A stretch of 64,000 nt of DNA from Cyrtodaria siliqua (Eukaryota; Mollusca; Bivalvia; Adapedonta; Hiatellidae): NCBI GenBank assembly GCA_037043455.1, contig JAWPHD010000135.1, forward strand, positions 372,001-436,000, read 5' to 3'. The notes beneath the pieces are model-generated. The model did no database searches and was not told the DNA's origin. It saw only the letters and a program-made list of their open reading frames with translations. This document shows positions 51,901 to 57,312 of this stretch, piece after piece. Position 1 is the stretch's first letter; each line of letters begins with the position of its first letter. Made by a program: the position numbers and the translations under genes.

Positions 51901-54552
51901 TTGTTGTTCTCAAATTATTTACCATCCCAGGAACATACTGATGGCATAACAGTTATCAAGTCATAACCTGAAACAGTATGAATTAATATAATTCAACTTC
52001 AAATACAACTAGATTTTGATCAGAAACCTCTCACCTGCTTGAACCAAATGCGCATTCTGTCGATAATGAAACTTTAAAGGGGTAACCATTGGTGTGTTCG
52101 TTGCTGTTTAAACCTTCTTTCCGAAAGGACAGGCCTAATTTAGACCCTGTACCTTTCGATTAGCAGTAGCATAGTAGACAGAAATTATGAACTATGATGT
52201 TTTCTTTTGTATATAATATTAATTTGTTAAAAACTAGCTAAGGGTAGTCAAGACGGGTCACATTCTTTCAGAGAGTATGTACTAACACGCATGCGCTAAT
52301 TGTTTAAGACGTTTAACACATTGGGTTTCAAACATGAATTGAATTGAATTGGATTTTATAGTCGCACCAACAGCTAAGGTCATATAGCGACTTTTTAGCT
52401 GGTGGAGGAAGAGCCCAGGTGCCCCTTCGGACAATTATCGTGCACAGGCGGACACCTGGGTAGAACCACCGACGTTCCGCAAGCGAGCTGGATAGCTTCC
52501 TCACATAAAAATTCCTAGGCCCCTGAGTGAACAAACATACATCGGTTAGGGGCAAGTGATCTCAGGTCAGAGACTTTAACCACTCGGCTACGGACCAAAC
52601 ATGAAGTCTTGATTGTGTTATAAGGTAGCACGGAACGAGCCTCTTTCATTAAATGGTATACCGTTTCGAATTGCATAACTGTATTGAAATACAGATGTAT
52701 AAGTGGTTTTGTTCAAACTTGGTTTGCATAGTTAGAAACAAATGGAGTTACTTTCTTCGTGCAGTAAGTTTCGTTAATGTTAAAACACAGTTTGTGTATC
52801 GGAATACAACTGCAAAATCACCCCAGTTATGTATTATAATTTTCGCGAGTATTTTTATGTTTATCTGCCATTACACTGATGATGTTGTGTTTAAATGTTT
52901 AATAATCGACTCACACGTTGAACGAGCTATTTGCCTGACATGTTCAACTTGTCATTTTTGCCATTACGTGATCCCACCCAGGATTCTGTAATGGATATCT
53001 CGACAATAAATCACGTTTAAAAGCATTTGTTTCTGAAAAGATGTGGTAACTTGTTTAAAATTGCCTATTAAATGTTTTAATTTTACAATATGTAAACATT
53101 TTAAGCCGAAATTAAGGTTTCATTTCATACCCAAGCCAACCCCGTTTTCGCTTCTTGGAGAAGTGGTTGGATGGGGTATAAAAGTTAATACTCGGACCTC
53201 GTAATGCTTTTTAGCATTAAATAGGAATTAAAAATGAAACCATGCATTATTTTGCATGTTTCGCATATTTAGAGATGTTATGTTAGCGACAACTGTTTTC
53301 TTCGTCATGTCAATGAGTTCTTCAGAATGCGTCTGTTTTACTTTCTACTGCCTGCCTTCTTTTGATGCTACTGATCTTATTTACTTATATATTGATAAGT
53401 GTCGCTGTAGTACCATACAAATTGCCATTGATTGTTTAGTGACCTTGAATCCAGTACACACTGCTATTAAAGTGTGGTATATGTCAACCAAATAGCCCAA
53501 ACTATTTTTGCGTGGTTGATCGGGAAGACGTACAATAAGAAACATACGAACACATCAGCGAATAAACAGCCGTTGCAATACTAAATTTATCACATAACGT
53601 CCCTTGTTAGCAGTGTCGAACACCCATTTAATATTCTATTGTATGACACACGTGTAATACAACCTGGAACGATTTTGATTGGTTGAGTTAAACCTGTAAC
53701 ACTACGCAAGTTTATTAACTGAAACTATTTTATTTATTGCAAATTCACCCAGATCTGAGTCATAAACTTACTATTTGTGACAGCTTATAAAAATAATGCA
53801 CGTTATACAAAACATTGCTGTTGGTTTGTTAAAAAGTTGGCGTAAACTGTTATTTTGTAAAGAGGTAAAACACGAACTCTTTTATACGCAACGTTATGTG
53901 TGAGACGCGACGTTACGACGTCACATATTTTATAACGTTTTGGCGCTAAAGTGTATTTGACGTCGTGGCGGTTCTATGTCCATCTGAATTAATTTTTACT
54001 AATTTTATTGCAATGTTATGTATAAAAAGGATCTTAAACTCGTTCCCATTCCATATAAGATTTATGAAACCCGTTATGAATTATTTTTAATTTTAACTCG
54101 TCAAAAGGCTCGTTAAAATTAAAATAATTCATAACTCGTTTCATAAATCCTATATGAAATGGGAACGTCGTTTAAGATCCTCTATATACTAGTGTATTTC
54201 AGTGCACTTTTTACACGGGCTACAAGTTATGACATTGTAACTTAGTAATATACTCCTCAAACAGAACAGAAATAACTACTTAAACTTTAATATAATGAAT
54301 TTCTTATTCATATGATAAGTTAATATATTTGTGTAATGTAACAATTGGGACAACTAAATTTAAAATTGTAAAAAGACAGTAAGTTGTTCAATTACAGCAC
54401 TTTAAAAAATGACCAAAACCTAAACATGGTCCTTAAATTATTTCGAGGAGTATATAAGCGTGTACCTCACTGTGTGTTTCATTATCTGGCTCATCTAGAT
54501 ACGTTGAGTATGCCTTGTTGTCCAGTCCCTCTGATGGAGATTCACCGGTCAT
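13968..54552 (-). CDS. SLC23/NAT-family nucleobase-ascorbate transporter, complete 14-coding-exon gene
   Basis: Coding exons in transcript order: 54552-54466, 31593-31498, 30428-30274, 29328-29195, 26799-26756, 26240-26059, 24411-24303, 23728-23572, 22718-22569, 21315-21212, 18192-18063, 16913-16770, 15456-15361, 14284-13968. They sum to 1905 bp (634 residues), every intron is GT-AG, and phase is kept throughout. The length matches animal SLC23 proteins (about 600-650). Landmarks seen: VDENPPW before TM1; the QH pair at residues 61-62; [11 protein letters not shown]; a YGYLARTD stretch; ESIGDYY at 347-353 followed by ARLAGAPPPP; the NAT signature [10 protein letters not shown] at 397-406; [25 protein letters not shown]; and a C-terminal YDFPYGM motif. 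Family knowledge: 14-TM plasma-membrane carriers for ascorbate or nucleobases, usually Na+-coupled in animals. Gln at 397, where vertebrate ascorbate carriers have Pro, suggests a nucleobase substrate (inference). N152-T-T is a possible glycosylation sequon. All key motifs are intact, so it is probably functional. Confidence 0.93.
14687..15112 (-). mobile_element. MITE family with ATACCACTAT ends, copy 2, in SLC23 intron 13
   Basis: GGTCAGATACCACTATTG at the left and CAATAGTGGTATGTGACC at the right are inverted ends. The interior is the reverse complement of the 6.5-kb copy. It lies wholly between exons 13 and 14. Confidence 0.75.
15361..15456 (-). CDS. SLC23 exon 13 (residues 498-530)
   Basis: The acceptor is AATTACAG and the donor is CCGG|GTATGT; 96 bp. 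It encodes [19 protein letters not shown] and FLDNILPG. This matches the family's DQ.(L/I).VLLTT.MFVGG..(A/G)F.LDNT(I/V)PG segment of TM13-14. Confidence 0.93.
15457..16769. other. SLC23 intron 12 with AT-rich palindromic sequence
   Basis: 16060-16400 is rich in short ATATGAT/ATCATAT inverted words. A C-rich low-complexity tract lies at 16612-16680. No further exon is needed or seen. Confidence 0.6.
16770..16913 (-). CDS. SLC23 exon 12 (residues 450-498)
   Basis: The acceptor is TTTGCAG and the donor is ACTG|GTATTG; 144 bp. It encodes [20 protein letters not shown] and then [20 protein letters not shown](V/I)..NSSRNL and FGL.(L/F)P.(W/Y)L are family hallmarks around TM11-12. Confidence 0.95.
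18063..18192 (-). CDS. SLC23 exon 11 (residues 407-450)
   Basis: The acceptor is TTTTTACAAG and the donor is TTTG|GTTGGT, the weakest donor of the gene; 130 bp. It encodes [11 protein letters not shown], then [18 protein letters not shown]. The SRRV and G.IGKF....ATLPDPV motifs follow the NAT signature in all animal SLC23 proteins. Confidence 0.94.
18776..18905 (+). repeat. paired-hairpin dispersed repeat, copy 1
   Basis: GGCGTGAACGGTAGCAAGCA with CTACCGTTCA forms a first stem, and CAGTCTCAGTCAAACCGAGACTG forms a second. The whole unit recurs at 63.88 kb. It lies in SLC23 intron 11 side sequence (18193-21211). Confidence 0.75.
19790..20540 (+). repeat. two copies of a dispersed repeat in SLC23 intron 10
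   Basis: CCGTCCCAAGGCGGTAGCCCTG near 19852 and CCGTTCCAAGTCGGTAGCCCTG near 20447 begin related blocks that continue into TATATAGTT...CTTTG. TGACTGTAGTGCTTGAATAT near 19935 is related to TGATTGCAGTCCTTGAATGC at 29768, and similar sequence appears inverted around 25.3-25.45 kb. Confidence 0.5.
20630..20705 (-). repeat. tRNA-derived remnant
   Basis: On the minus strand, TCCATAGCTCAGTGGTTAGA resembles a tRNA 5' half with box A, but box B is decayed. It is most likely a SINE relic within SLC23 intron 10. Confidence 0.35.
21212..21315 (-). CDS. SLC23 exon 10, NAT signature (residues 372-406)
   Basis: The acceptor is TTTTTCAG and the donor is ACCAAG|GTGTGT; 104 bp. It encodes [15 protein letters not shown] and then the signature Gln397-Asn398-x-Gly400-x4-Thr405-Lys406. 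The signature matches the family consensus [QEP]-N-x-G-x4-T-[RKG]. Vertebrate ascorbate carriers have SSSPN here; this gene has SCSQN. Confidence 0.95.
21528..22210 (+). repeat. GTGAGCT/GTCCGTCGTC-type molluscan repeat, three internal sub-repeats
   Basis: TTTTAGCTCAACTGAGCACT with GTCCGTCGTCCGCCGTC is a start seen in many molluscan repeats. Then ACACGATATAGGCCACATT, ACACGATACAGGCCACAAT and ACACGACAGAGGCTACATT, each followed by CAATCTTAACCAAACTT or close variants, mark three sub-repeats at about 21605, 21767 and 22065. It is intronic (intron 9). Confidence 0.6.
22569..22718 (-). CDS. SLC23 exon 9, TM8 core (residues 322-372)
   Basis: The acceptor is GGCTTTAG and the donor is AACAGAG|GTAAAC; 150 bp. 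It encodes HWGKPTF, a helix ending in [12 protein letters not shown] (Glu347, Asp351), and [13 protein letters not shown]. In characterised NAT carriers the TM8 Glu of this ESxGD-type motif is a substrate-binding residue; it is intact here. Confidence 0.96.
23572..23728 (-). CDS. SLC23 exon 8 (residues 270-322)
   Basis: The acceptor is TCTATTTAG and the donor is TATCCAG|GTAGGT; 157 bp. It encodes [15 protein letters not shown], then QYGYLARTD and WFRFPYP. WLLCY.(L/F)T.T.V(F/L)P and the ARTD loop are diagnostic of animal SLC23. Confidence 0.95.
24303..24411 (-). CDS. SLC23 exon 7 (residues 233-269)
   Basis: The acceptor is GTATTTCAG and the donor is TTGTCG|GTATGT; 109 bp with a one-base carry in and phase 0 out. 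It encodes a TM helix ([18 protein letters not shown]) followed by a basic loop with AKDRK. It is less conserved than its neighbours, but the position, the LFS motif and the K/R-rich loop match the family's LIILFSQYL region. Without it the flanking exons would not keep phase. Confidence 0.88.
25655..25722 (+). repeat. 33-bp tandem duplication
   Basis: TAGGTATACGATATCATAGT followed by GTAAAAACT occurs twice in direct succession in SLC23 intron 6. Confidence 0.85.
26059..26240 (-). CDS. SLC23 exon 6 (residues 173-233)
   Basis: The acceptor is ATTCGCAG and the donor is CTTGG|GTAAGT; 182 bp. It encodes [16 protein letters not shown], then [16 protein letters not shown] and GTHWGIS. These are among the most conserved stretches of animal SLC23 proteins (RFIGPL.(I/V)APT and HWGIS), so the assignment is firm. 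Confidence 0.95.
26756..26799 (-). CDS. SLC23 micro-exon 5 (44 bp, residues 158-172)
   Basis: This 44-bp exon encodes [15 protein letters not shown], the end of the extracellular loop before the conserved IGSIMMAA helix; vertebrate relatives have an Arg-containing RIRE(V/L)QG segment here. The donor is ATG|GTAAGT. The acceptor is GATTGCAG, and its upstream tract is a (TGAT)n microsatellite instead of a normal pyrimidine tract. The exon joins exon 4 (one-base carry) and exon 6 (phase 0) exactly, which supports the call despite its small size. Confidence 0.85.
26803..26843. repeat. (AATC)n microsatellite that forms the acceptor tract of SLC23 exon 5
   Basis: About nine copies of the tetranucleotide. 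Read on the gene strand it is TGATTGATTGATTGCAG|AT, so the repeat runs directly into the splice acceptor. Confidence 0.93.
27380..27945. repeat. ~385-bp direct duplication in SLC23 intron 4
   Basis: CTTGTAGCCTGCTCTTGG...TAGGGGGTGGGGTGAG...CCCATTAAAAAATCTGAA (27420-27560) recurs diverged at 27789-27945 (TTTGTAGCCTGTTCCGAA...TAGGGGTGGGGTGAGG...CCCATTAACAAATCTGAA). Confidence 0.75.
27970..28290 (+). mobile_element. LINE 3'-terminal coding scrap
   Basis: Plus-strand frames encode [17 protein letters not shown] and, after frame shifts, [19 protein letters not shown], which ends in LCPETQ. The CxxC-H-x-H/C pattern close to the end of the protein is the usual C-terminal knuckle of LINE reverse transcriptases. 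This family differs from the one at 34.4 kb. It lies in SLC23 intron 4. Confidence 0.6.
29195..29328 (-). CDS. SLC23 exon 4 (residues 113-158)
   Basis: The acceptor is TTTTTTCAG and the donor is CCTG|GTAAGT; 134 bp. It encodes the family segment [19 protein letters not shown] and then a hydrophilic loop with KCPEE and a T-N-T-T stretch whose Asn152 is a possible N-glycosylation site, in the loop where human SVCTs are glycosylated. An 18-bp minisatellite begins about 25-30 bp upstream of the acceptor. Confidence 0.93.
29355..29600. repeat. 18-bp minisatellite next to the SLC23 exon 4 acceptor
   Basis: About 13 copies of GTGTGTCCACATACATTA, with two GTGTCCAT insertions at equivalent places, showing a higher-order block duplication. 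It ends 25-30 bp from the exon 4 acceptor. Confidence 0.92.
30274..30428 (-). CDS. SLC23 exon 3 (residues 62-113)
   Basis: The acceptor is TTACAG and the donor is GTCAG|GTAGGA; 155 bp, ending with two bases of an Arg codon. It begins [11 protein letters not shown], completing the conserved QHYL of TM1, and runs through a [14 protein letters not shown] helix typical of TM2 of the family. The intron on its 5' side (30429-31497) holds a long TAG-type trinucleotide array. Confidence 0.93.
30470..30935. repeat. TAG-type trinucleotide array in SLC23 intron 2
   Basis: About 155 triplets, mostly TAG with interspersed CAG and AAT variants. It becomes purer toward its right half, and is interrupted by AAAGAGGAAGAGGAAG near 30799. 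Confidence 0.95.
31130..31497. repeat. 45-bp minisatellite starting at the SLC23 exon 2 donor
   Basis: About eight units, starting near 31153, 31198, 31243, 31288, 31333, 31378 and so on. On the gene strand each reads TTATTTCTCAGGTACACGTG plus CAATTATGATATTAGTATTG. The copy at 31480-31497 is the genuine exon 2 donor. Confidence 0.93.
31498..31593 (-). CDS. SLC23 exon 2 (residues 30-61), TM1 entry
   Basis: The acceptor is TTTTCAG and the donor is CTTCAG|GTACAT; 32 codons, phase 0 at both ends. It encodes the family's [11 protein letters not shown] motif and ends at the Gln of the TM1 Gln-His pair, with the His in the next exon. The donor side runs straight into a 45-bp tandem array whose units copy the CAG|GTACA junction. 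Confidence 0.92.
31754..32075 (+). mobile_element. MITE-like repeat with ATCCCGCCAA-type ends, copy 1
   Basis: Begins CTATCCCGCCAA and ends TTATTTGGCGGACTAG. The interior (CTACTGATGAGAAGGTATA, AATCGGCACATACACATT) is shared with 56.70-57.08 kb in the same orientation. It lies at the start of SLC23 intron 1. Confidence 0.6.
32230..33015 (+). repeat. 276-bp tandem array, about three units plus a diverged one
   Basis: TAATAAATACTGATAAAGGT starts units at 32335, 32611 and 32888. Each has GCAACACCTCTCACGCCCCC and, in complete units, TAGCACCGGCTTAAGCGGT. A worn unit precedes them at 32230. The same family recurs at 60.72-61.08 kb. Confidence 0.9.
33127..33458. mobile_element. MITE with 18-bp perfect terminal inverted repeats, Harbinger-like
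   Basis: TGCACCTATCAATGTTTT at 33127-33144 is exactly inverted at 33441-33458, with TAA on both outer sides (33124-33126, 33459-33461), as expected of a PIF/Harbinger target. Just inside the ends are a long G-run and a matching C-run, so the two halves can pair further. It has no coding capacity. Confidence 0.82.
34429..35525 (-). mobile_element. non-LTR retrotransposon (LINE) reverse-transcriptase C-terminal remnant
   Basis: The minus strand from 35525 encodes a polymerase C-terminal segment with [23 protein letters not shown], and [18 protein letters not shown], as in Jockey/CR1-like LINE reverse transcriptases. After a frame break it resumes with a [12 protein letters not shown] stretch, [16 protein letters not shown] and a CPFC...[13 protein letters not shown] zinc-knuckle-like end, stopping at 34429. 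The endonuclease and the palm YxDD region are missing. It is a 5'-truncated dead insertion in SLC23 intron 1. Confidence 0.85.
35655..35702. repeat. (AAAC)n-like simple repeat
   Basis: Imperfect ACAAACAA tract beside the LINE remnant. The rest of 35.7-37.7 kb is unremarkable intron 1 sequence. Confidence 0.8.
36530..36650. repeat. inverted repeat around TGACGTAA/TTACGTCA
   Basis: GCGGATGT...GATGACGTAA faces TTACGTCATAACATCCGC, a small foldback in intron 1. Confidence 0.5.
37750..37925. repeat. (CTT)n microsatellite, interrupted
   Basis: Long CTT/TTC run with an interruption at 37830-37860, then a second CTT block to 37925. Confidence 0.95.
38345..38415 (-). repeat. tRNA-derived remnant with intact box B
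   Basis: On the minus strand, CGGTTAGAGCGTCGTCTAC is followed by GGTTCGAGCC. The 5' arm is incomplete, so it is not a working tRNA. Confidence 0.35.
39600..40345. repeat. diverged ~150-170-bp tandem repeat with an inverted first unit
   Basis: TATACCTCAATATCTTCCAT (39790), TATATTCCTCAAAGTTCTTCC (39940), TATATTCTTCAGTCTTTTGT (40082) and CCATTCCTCTGCCATAG (40260) start related units. CTCCCACTATGAAAGATATTG at 39670 is the inverted form. Confidence 0.5.
40443..40555 (+). repeat. short tandem repeat of CGTTTCGGCACC/CCATTTCGGCA words
   Basis: Six ACGTTTCGGCACC- or ACCATTTCGGCA-like words in about 110 bp. Confidence 0.75.
40904..41667 (+). repeat. duplicated segment A, copy 1
   Basis: Starts TGATATTTTCCCAATTCC and ends near AAAGCCTAAGTGTTCT. 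About 99% identical by eye to 43032-43797, with roughly six differences seen. An open frame of 62 codons is identical in both, but the whole segment is conserved, so this is no evidence for a gene. Confidence 0.9.
41668..43033 (+). repeat. duplicated segment B, copy 1, between the two A copies
   Basis: TCTCACCTGCTTGAACCAAA to GCATATCTAGAGATGTTATG. Matches 52028-53279 except for a ~127-bp block (41819-41945) absent from the other copy. Contains a SINE and a CATACCCAAGCCAACCCC / GGTTGGATGGGGTATG foldback. Confidence 0.9.
42101..42360 (-). mobile_element. tRNA-Leu-headed SINE, full length, with target-site duplication
   Basis: On the minus strand it starts GGTCCGTAGCCGAGTGGTTAA, a leucine-tRNA-like box A, then a box-B-like GGTTCTACCC and a body ending GTTGGTGCGACTATAAAA followed by an (ATTCA)n-type tail. 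AAACATG is repeated at 42094-42100 and 42361-42367 as the target-site duplication. The insertion lies within duplicated segment B, so the same SINE and duplication recur at 52337-52596. Confidence 0.85.
43034..43797 (+). repeat. duplicated segment A, copy 2
   Basis: Direct repeat of 40904-41667 at a distance of 2128 bp. After AAGTGTTCT it runs into unrelated sequence (TGTAGCACGCC) instead of segment B. Confidence 0.9.
44780..44870 (+). repeat. ~30-bp tandem repeat, three diverged units
   Basis: GGAAAACATTTGGACGTCTG, GGAAAATATTCGGACATCGG and GAAAATATTTGGACATCGGC start successive units. 43.8-45.5 kb otherwise shows nothing recognisable. Confidence 0.6.
45530..46975 (+). repeat. ~330-bp tandem array with TTAGTGGAGTGTAACCTTATG sub-repeats
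   Basis: Unit starts marked by TTAAATAATxxAACGGGA-type sequence near 45650, 45951, 46285, 46616 and 46946 (spacing 301-334). Each unit has several AATTAGTGGAGTGTAACCTT sub-repeats and CAAATATGCAACCATGCAA. One unit carries the hairpin GGCGCGTCCGCGACGCGCC near 46294. Confidence 0.85.
46988..47020. repeat. perfect 12-bp-stem GC-rich hairpin
   Basis: CCCCCGCTTCGA (46988-46999) pairs exactly with TCGAAGCGGGGG (47009-47020) around a 9-nt loop, at the end of the 330-bp array in AT-rich surroundings. Confidence 0.9.
47398..47570 (+). mobile_element. tRNA-derived SINE with box A, box B and a widespread marine-invertebrate core
   Basis: Begins GAGCGCTGTGGTCTAATGG (box A), with GGTTCGATCCC (box B) about 45 bp on. 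A CTCTGAGCAAGACACTTTAA core and a CTACCCAGG segment follow. The anticodon arm does not fold like a real tRNA, and the core lies beyond it, so this is a SINE and not a tRNA gene. Confidence 0.6.
48357..48576 (+). mobile_element. tRNA-Leu-headed SINE with 12-bp target-site duplication, internally deleted
   Basis: Starts GGGGTGCGTCCGTGGCCGAGTGG and ends with the same tail as the 42.1-kb copy. ACATTAAATAAA flanks it at 48345-48356 and 48577-48588. About 40 bp between box A and the body are missing relative to that copy. Confidence 0.88.
49210..49625 (-). mobile_element. SINE-like element with GC-rich non-tRNA head, 13-bp target-site duplication
   Basis: Flanked by AAAAACAGAATAA at 49197-49209 and 49626-49638. 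The minus-strand 5' end is GC-rich (GCCCCGTGTGGTTTCTGG, then a GGGGGCCCCCG stretch). The 3' end has the same GTTGGTGCGCC...CCAATTCAATT tail as the tRNA-headed SINEs, which suggests mobilisation by the same LINE. Confidence 0.85.
50245..50677 (-). mobile_element. second GC-headed SINE-like element, 12-bp target-site duplication
   Basis: Close copy of the 49.2-kb element in the same orientation. CAAGTTAAATGA flanks it at 50233-50244 and 50678-50689. Its 5' end carries one extra tandem copy of the 20-bp GC-rich start. Confidence 0.87.
50711..51990. other. SLC23 intron 1 segment, no gene seen
   Basis: AT-rich sequence with a short (TA)n at 50711-50725 and a CAGACGAACGAACAGACCGAC remnant at 51297 that resembles the end of a molluscan repeat. 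No open frame with recognisable content. Confidence 0.5.
52028..53279 (+). repeat. duplicated segment B, copy 2, without flanking A
   Basis: Near-identical to 41668-43033, lacking the 127-bp block and gaining a few bases near 52660. Homology begins at TCTCACCTGC and ends at GAGATGTTATG, exactly where segment A joins in the first locus. Confidence 0.9.
52337..52596 (-). mobile_element. same tRNA-Leu-headed SINE, second copy carried by duplicated segment
   Basis: Nearly identical in sequence and AAACATG duplication (52330-52336, 52597-52603) to the copy at 42.1 kb. It arrived by duplication of segment B, not by a separate insertion. Confidence 0.85.
53280..54018. other. SLC23 intron 1 segment, no gene seen
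   Basis: An 80-codon open frame at 53256-53495 straddles the end of duplicated segment B and has no recognisable family. The rest is AT-rich with scattered ACGT-containing words. Confidence 0.45.
54019..54190. repeat. long foldback hairpin (~80-bp arms) near SLC23 exon 1
   Basis: GGATCTTAAACTCGTTCCCA continuing through CCATATAAGATTTATGAAAC and TTATGAATTATTTTTAATTT on the left is inverted on the right (AAAATTAAAATAATTCATAA, GTTTCATAAATCCTATATGA, GGAACGTCGTTTAAGATCC). The apex is near 54105. Arms match about 90% by eye. Confidence 0.88.
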
Positions 54553-54557
54553 TGTGC
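54466..54557 (-). CDS. SLC23 gene exon with start codon (residues 1-29)
   Basis: The ATG is at 54552-54550, followed by 29 codons to a GAG|GTACAC donor. A good acceptor (TTTTTACGTTACAG) lies only 5 bp upstream of the ATG, so this exon begins with a 5-nt leader (GCACA) and at least one noncoding 5' exon must lie at higher coordinates. The encoded segment is a hydrophilic, acidic cytosolic N-terminus that begins MTGESPSEG. Candidate donors for the upstream noncoding exon on this strand are GTGAGT at about 55050 and about 55097; I cannot choose between them. The exon ends in phase 0, matching the next exon 22.9 kb away. Confidence 0.82.
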
Positions 54558-56699
54558 CTGTAACGTAAAAACGTGTTAACTTACCAAGATATGCTTTAAA
54601 CCTAGTTTTGTATTATAGTTATATTACAAATCAGTGTGCGTGGGTGTGTGTGCGCGTGCGTGCGTGTATGTGTGTTTGTTTAATGTTGTGAAAAGTGTCT
54701 CTGTTCGTATAGTGGTAATTGTCTTGATCGTATAGTGGGAAGTGTTCGATTATCAGCTAACAGATAAATGAATCAAAACAACACAAGTCCTTTGTGTTTA
54801 AATGATTATTGTCACATTATATAAGTACCATAAAATGTCCAAACACACAACTTGATCGCACGAGTTCATCATTAAACCAACATTACACATACGGCCCTAT
54901 AATTTAACCTAAGGCGCCGTATTATACCTCTCAGTAGTTTAATTAAACATACTGGTCCGTGGTCCTCTCGAATAGTAGGATCCACGATAACTGTATCATA
55001 CAGTGCAGCAGCAGCTGAAGCTTTTCACGCGCACACACCGCTTAACTCACTTTTGAGTTTCAAGTGTTTTAACACGAAGTAGTCCCAATTTGCACTCACG
55101 TGCAGTTACGCGGAAATTGCAGTTGTCTTTTAAAAAACGTTAGCTTAAGCCAATTTTGAATGCAAAAACAACACAGACAATGAATAAAGTAAGTTTATAC
55201 GTTAAACATCCCCATAGCTTTCGTTTTGACTACTACTGGCATATTTTGCATAGCCTAAATCGCTGTTCAAATGTGAAGATCGGAAATTTTGAGTTTTTTG
55301 AAACTGCAAAATTGCCGATTTCTCAAAACGGTCACAAAAAATGGGTAGTCACCAATTTGGCTTAAACTAACAGGAATGACAGATCAGTACCTCTACTACC
55401 TTTCCTGAACATTTCGGCAAAATTTATGACTACACATTTTTTGAGACCGTTTTGAAAGATGGTCACCCTTTTTTGTCACTCAAAACACACATTATTCAAA
55501 ATGGCGGCTACATGCTAAATAAGCAAAACTGAAAATCAATAACAGAAATGTAAAACATGAATATTTTCTACTCCCGGACATAGTTATTTCCTGCCCCGGA
55601 TAAAATGAAGGTAAGTCGACCTTTAAACACTTTTTCTGCCTTTCCTTTAGCATATTTACGGTAAAAATCTGCAGCTCTAGGCGCTTATTAAAAATCGCAA
55701 CTAAACTGTAGGCCTAGTCGGCTGTAATTTACGTTTGAATGAACTGTGGATAATTGCAAGTGAATACTTCACAATTCCAGGATTTAATGAGCAAAAAGAC
55801 AGACCTATTCATGTGTTAACTATAATTGTTGTGGTTGAATGATGTAACAAATACTTGTAGAACATGTACAGTTACTACAAATACTGTCAACTTGAGCTAC
55901 TCAGCCCGAGTCAAGGTCATGTCATGTAGACCACACGAGTCATGTCGCGTTCGCCTCGATTAGGGACACCGACAGACATAAACAAAACAAAGAATGAAAG
56001 GTATGTACATTACTCGGTACTGTCTCCGTTAAAATTTAATAATAATATAGCACTGATGTATTATTTCTATGATGAGACCCTCCCAGTAGGGTCTATGTTC
56101 ACTGAAAATTGTTCCCCAAAAATAGTTTGCTTTGTTCTCCAAAAAAAAAAAATCCATTTATTTTTATTATTTTGTTCCCTTGGCCTTGTTCCCCAAAAAT
56201 ACTACCAATAACGGACAATGTTCCATTGTTCCCCAAAAATAAATGGCCTTGTCCCCAAACCCCCTCTATGACCGCAGAGCAGAAATGCTTGCATATAGCT
56301 ACAGCAGTACTGTAAAGCATTAACACATCTACTGTACATGTATAAAAACAACAATTGATTTTTCTTTCAGGGATCTTTGCAGATATTGCCACCTTCTGTC
56401 AAGTGGCATCTCCAAGTTCCAGCTCTGAGACTGAGCCTTGGGTAAGCTAAAGCTATAAACTTTTAATATATTTGACCCCTGTGATATAGGTTAATTAAGC
56501 TAATGATATGGCAATATTTCGAGCCACGCCAGAGAGTGGAATTTAAAAATGTACCTTAGCTACTCGATCTATCTTACTAGCAAATGTTAACATTTCGAGC
56601 CGCCCCATAGAGGGAAATTCGGGAATACATGTCTATGGTTCTTTAACGTGGTTTTTATAAATGAAGATTTTAATAAGCTTGAGAAACATTAGATTTATT

Positions 56700-57077
56700 T
56701 GAGTGGCAGAACCCGATTTGTACAGATTTTTTTATTATTCTCATTAAAGTAGCCATCCTGCCAAAAGTCAAATTTTATAAACATTATGTACACTGTTTCT
56801 AAACCTACTGATGACAAAGTATATATATAACGTACATATTTTGAGAATCCAAAATCTACATACACAGTATAAACAGCTTTAACCAGCCGGACCAAACCCC
56901 AAAACTGGAGTGTCGAATTAAGAGTTACCATCATTTTACGGATATTCAATCACGGGTATTCTAAGAACCTATTAATTAACCTATACTTTTAATCGGCACA
57001 TATACATTGTTATATGACCAGAACACCTGGATAGAGTTTCGACAAACGGGTTTCTAGTGTAATTTTGTAGTTACTTG
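56700..57077 (+). mobile_element. MITE-like repeat with ATCCCGCCAA-type ends, copy 2
   Basis: Diverged copy of the 31.75-kb repeat, ending TTACTTGGCGGGATAGC. Shared blocks include TTTAACCAGCCGGACCAAAC versus TTTAACCAATCAGGACAAAC and AATCGGCACATA. Its left end is eroded. Confidence 0.55.
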
Positions 57078-57104
57078 GCGGGATAGCTACTTTAAAAAGA
57101 CACT

Positions 57105-57312
57105 TTCCCTTAGCCTCGTCCTTCGGATGGGGACGTAAACCGGGCGGTCCCGTGTATCGGTCTATCCTCAGAGCACGTTAAGGAACAATAGGAATAATAG
57201 GAATCTATTCGATAATAAGGGTAGGGCACAGTTCCCGGATTCCTATGTATCCTTCCTCTCTCTCTGGGGCGGCTCTAAATAACCTATACTGTGCTGATGA
57301 GCCGTTAAACAA
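57105..57312 (+). mobile_element. SINE-core fragment
   Basis: Contains TAGCCTCGTCCTTCGGATGG...GGTCCCGTGT...CTCAGAGCACGTTAAGGAAC and later GAGCCGTTAAACAACATTCAATCC, a core-plus-tail arrangement common in invertebrate SINEs. No tRNA-like head or target-site duplication is visible. Confidence 0.5.
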
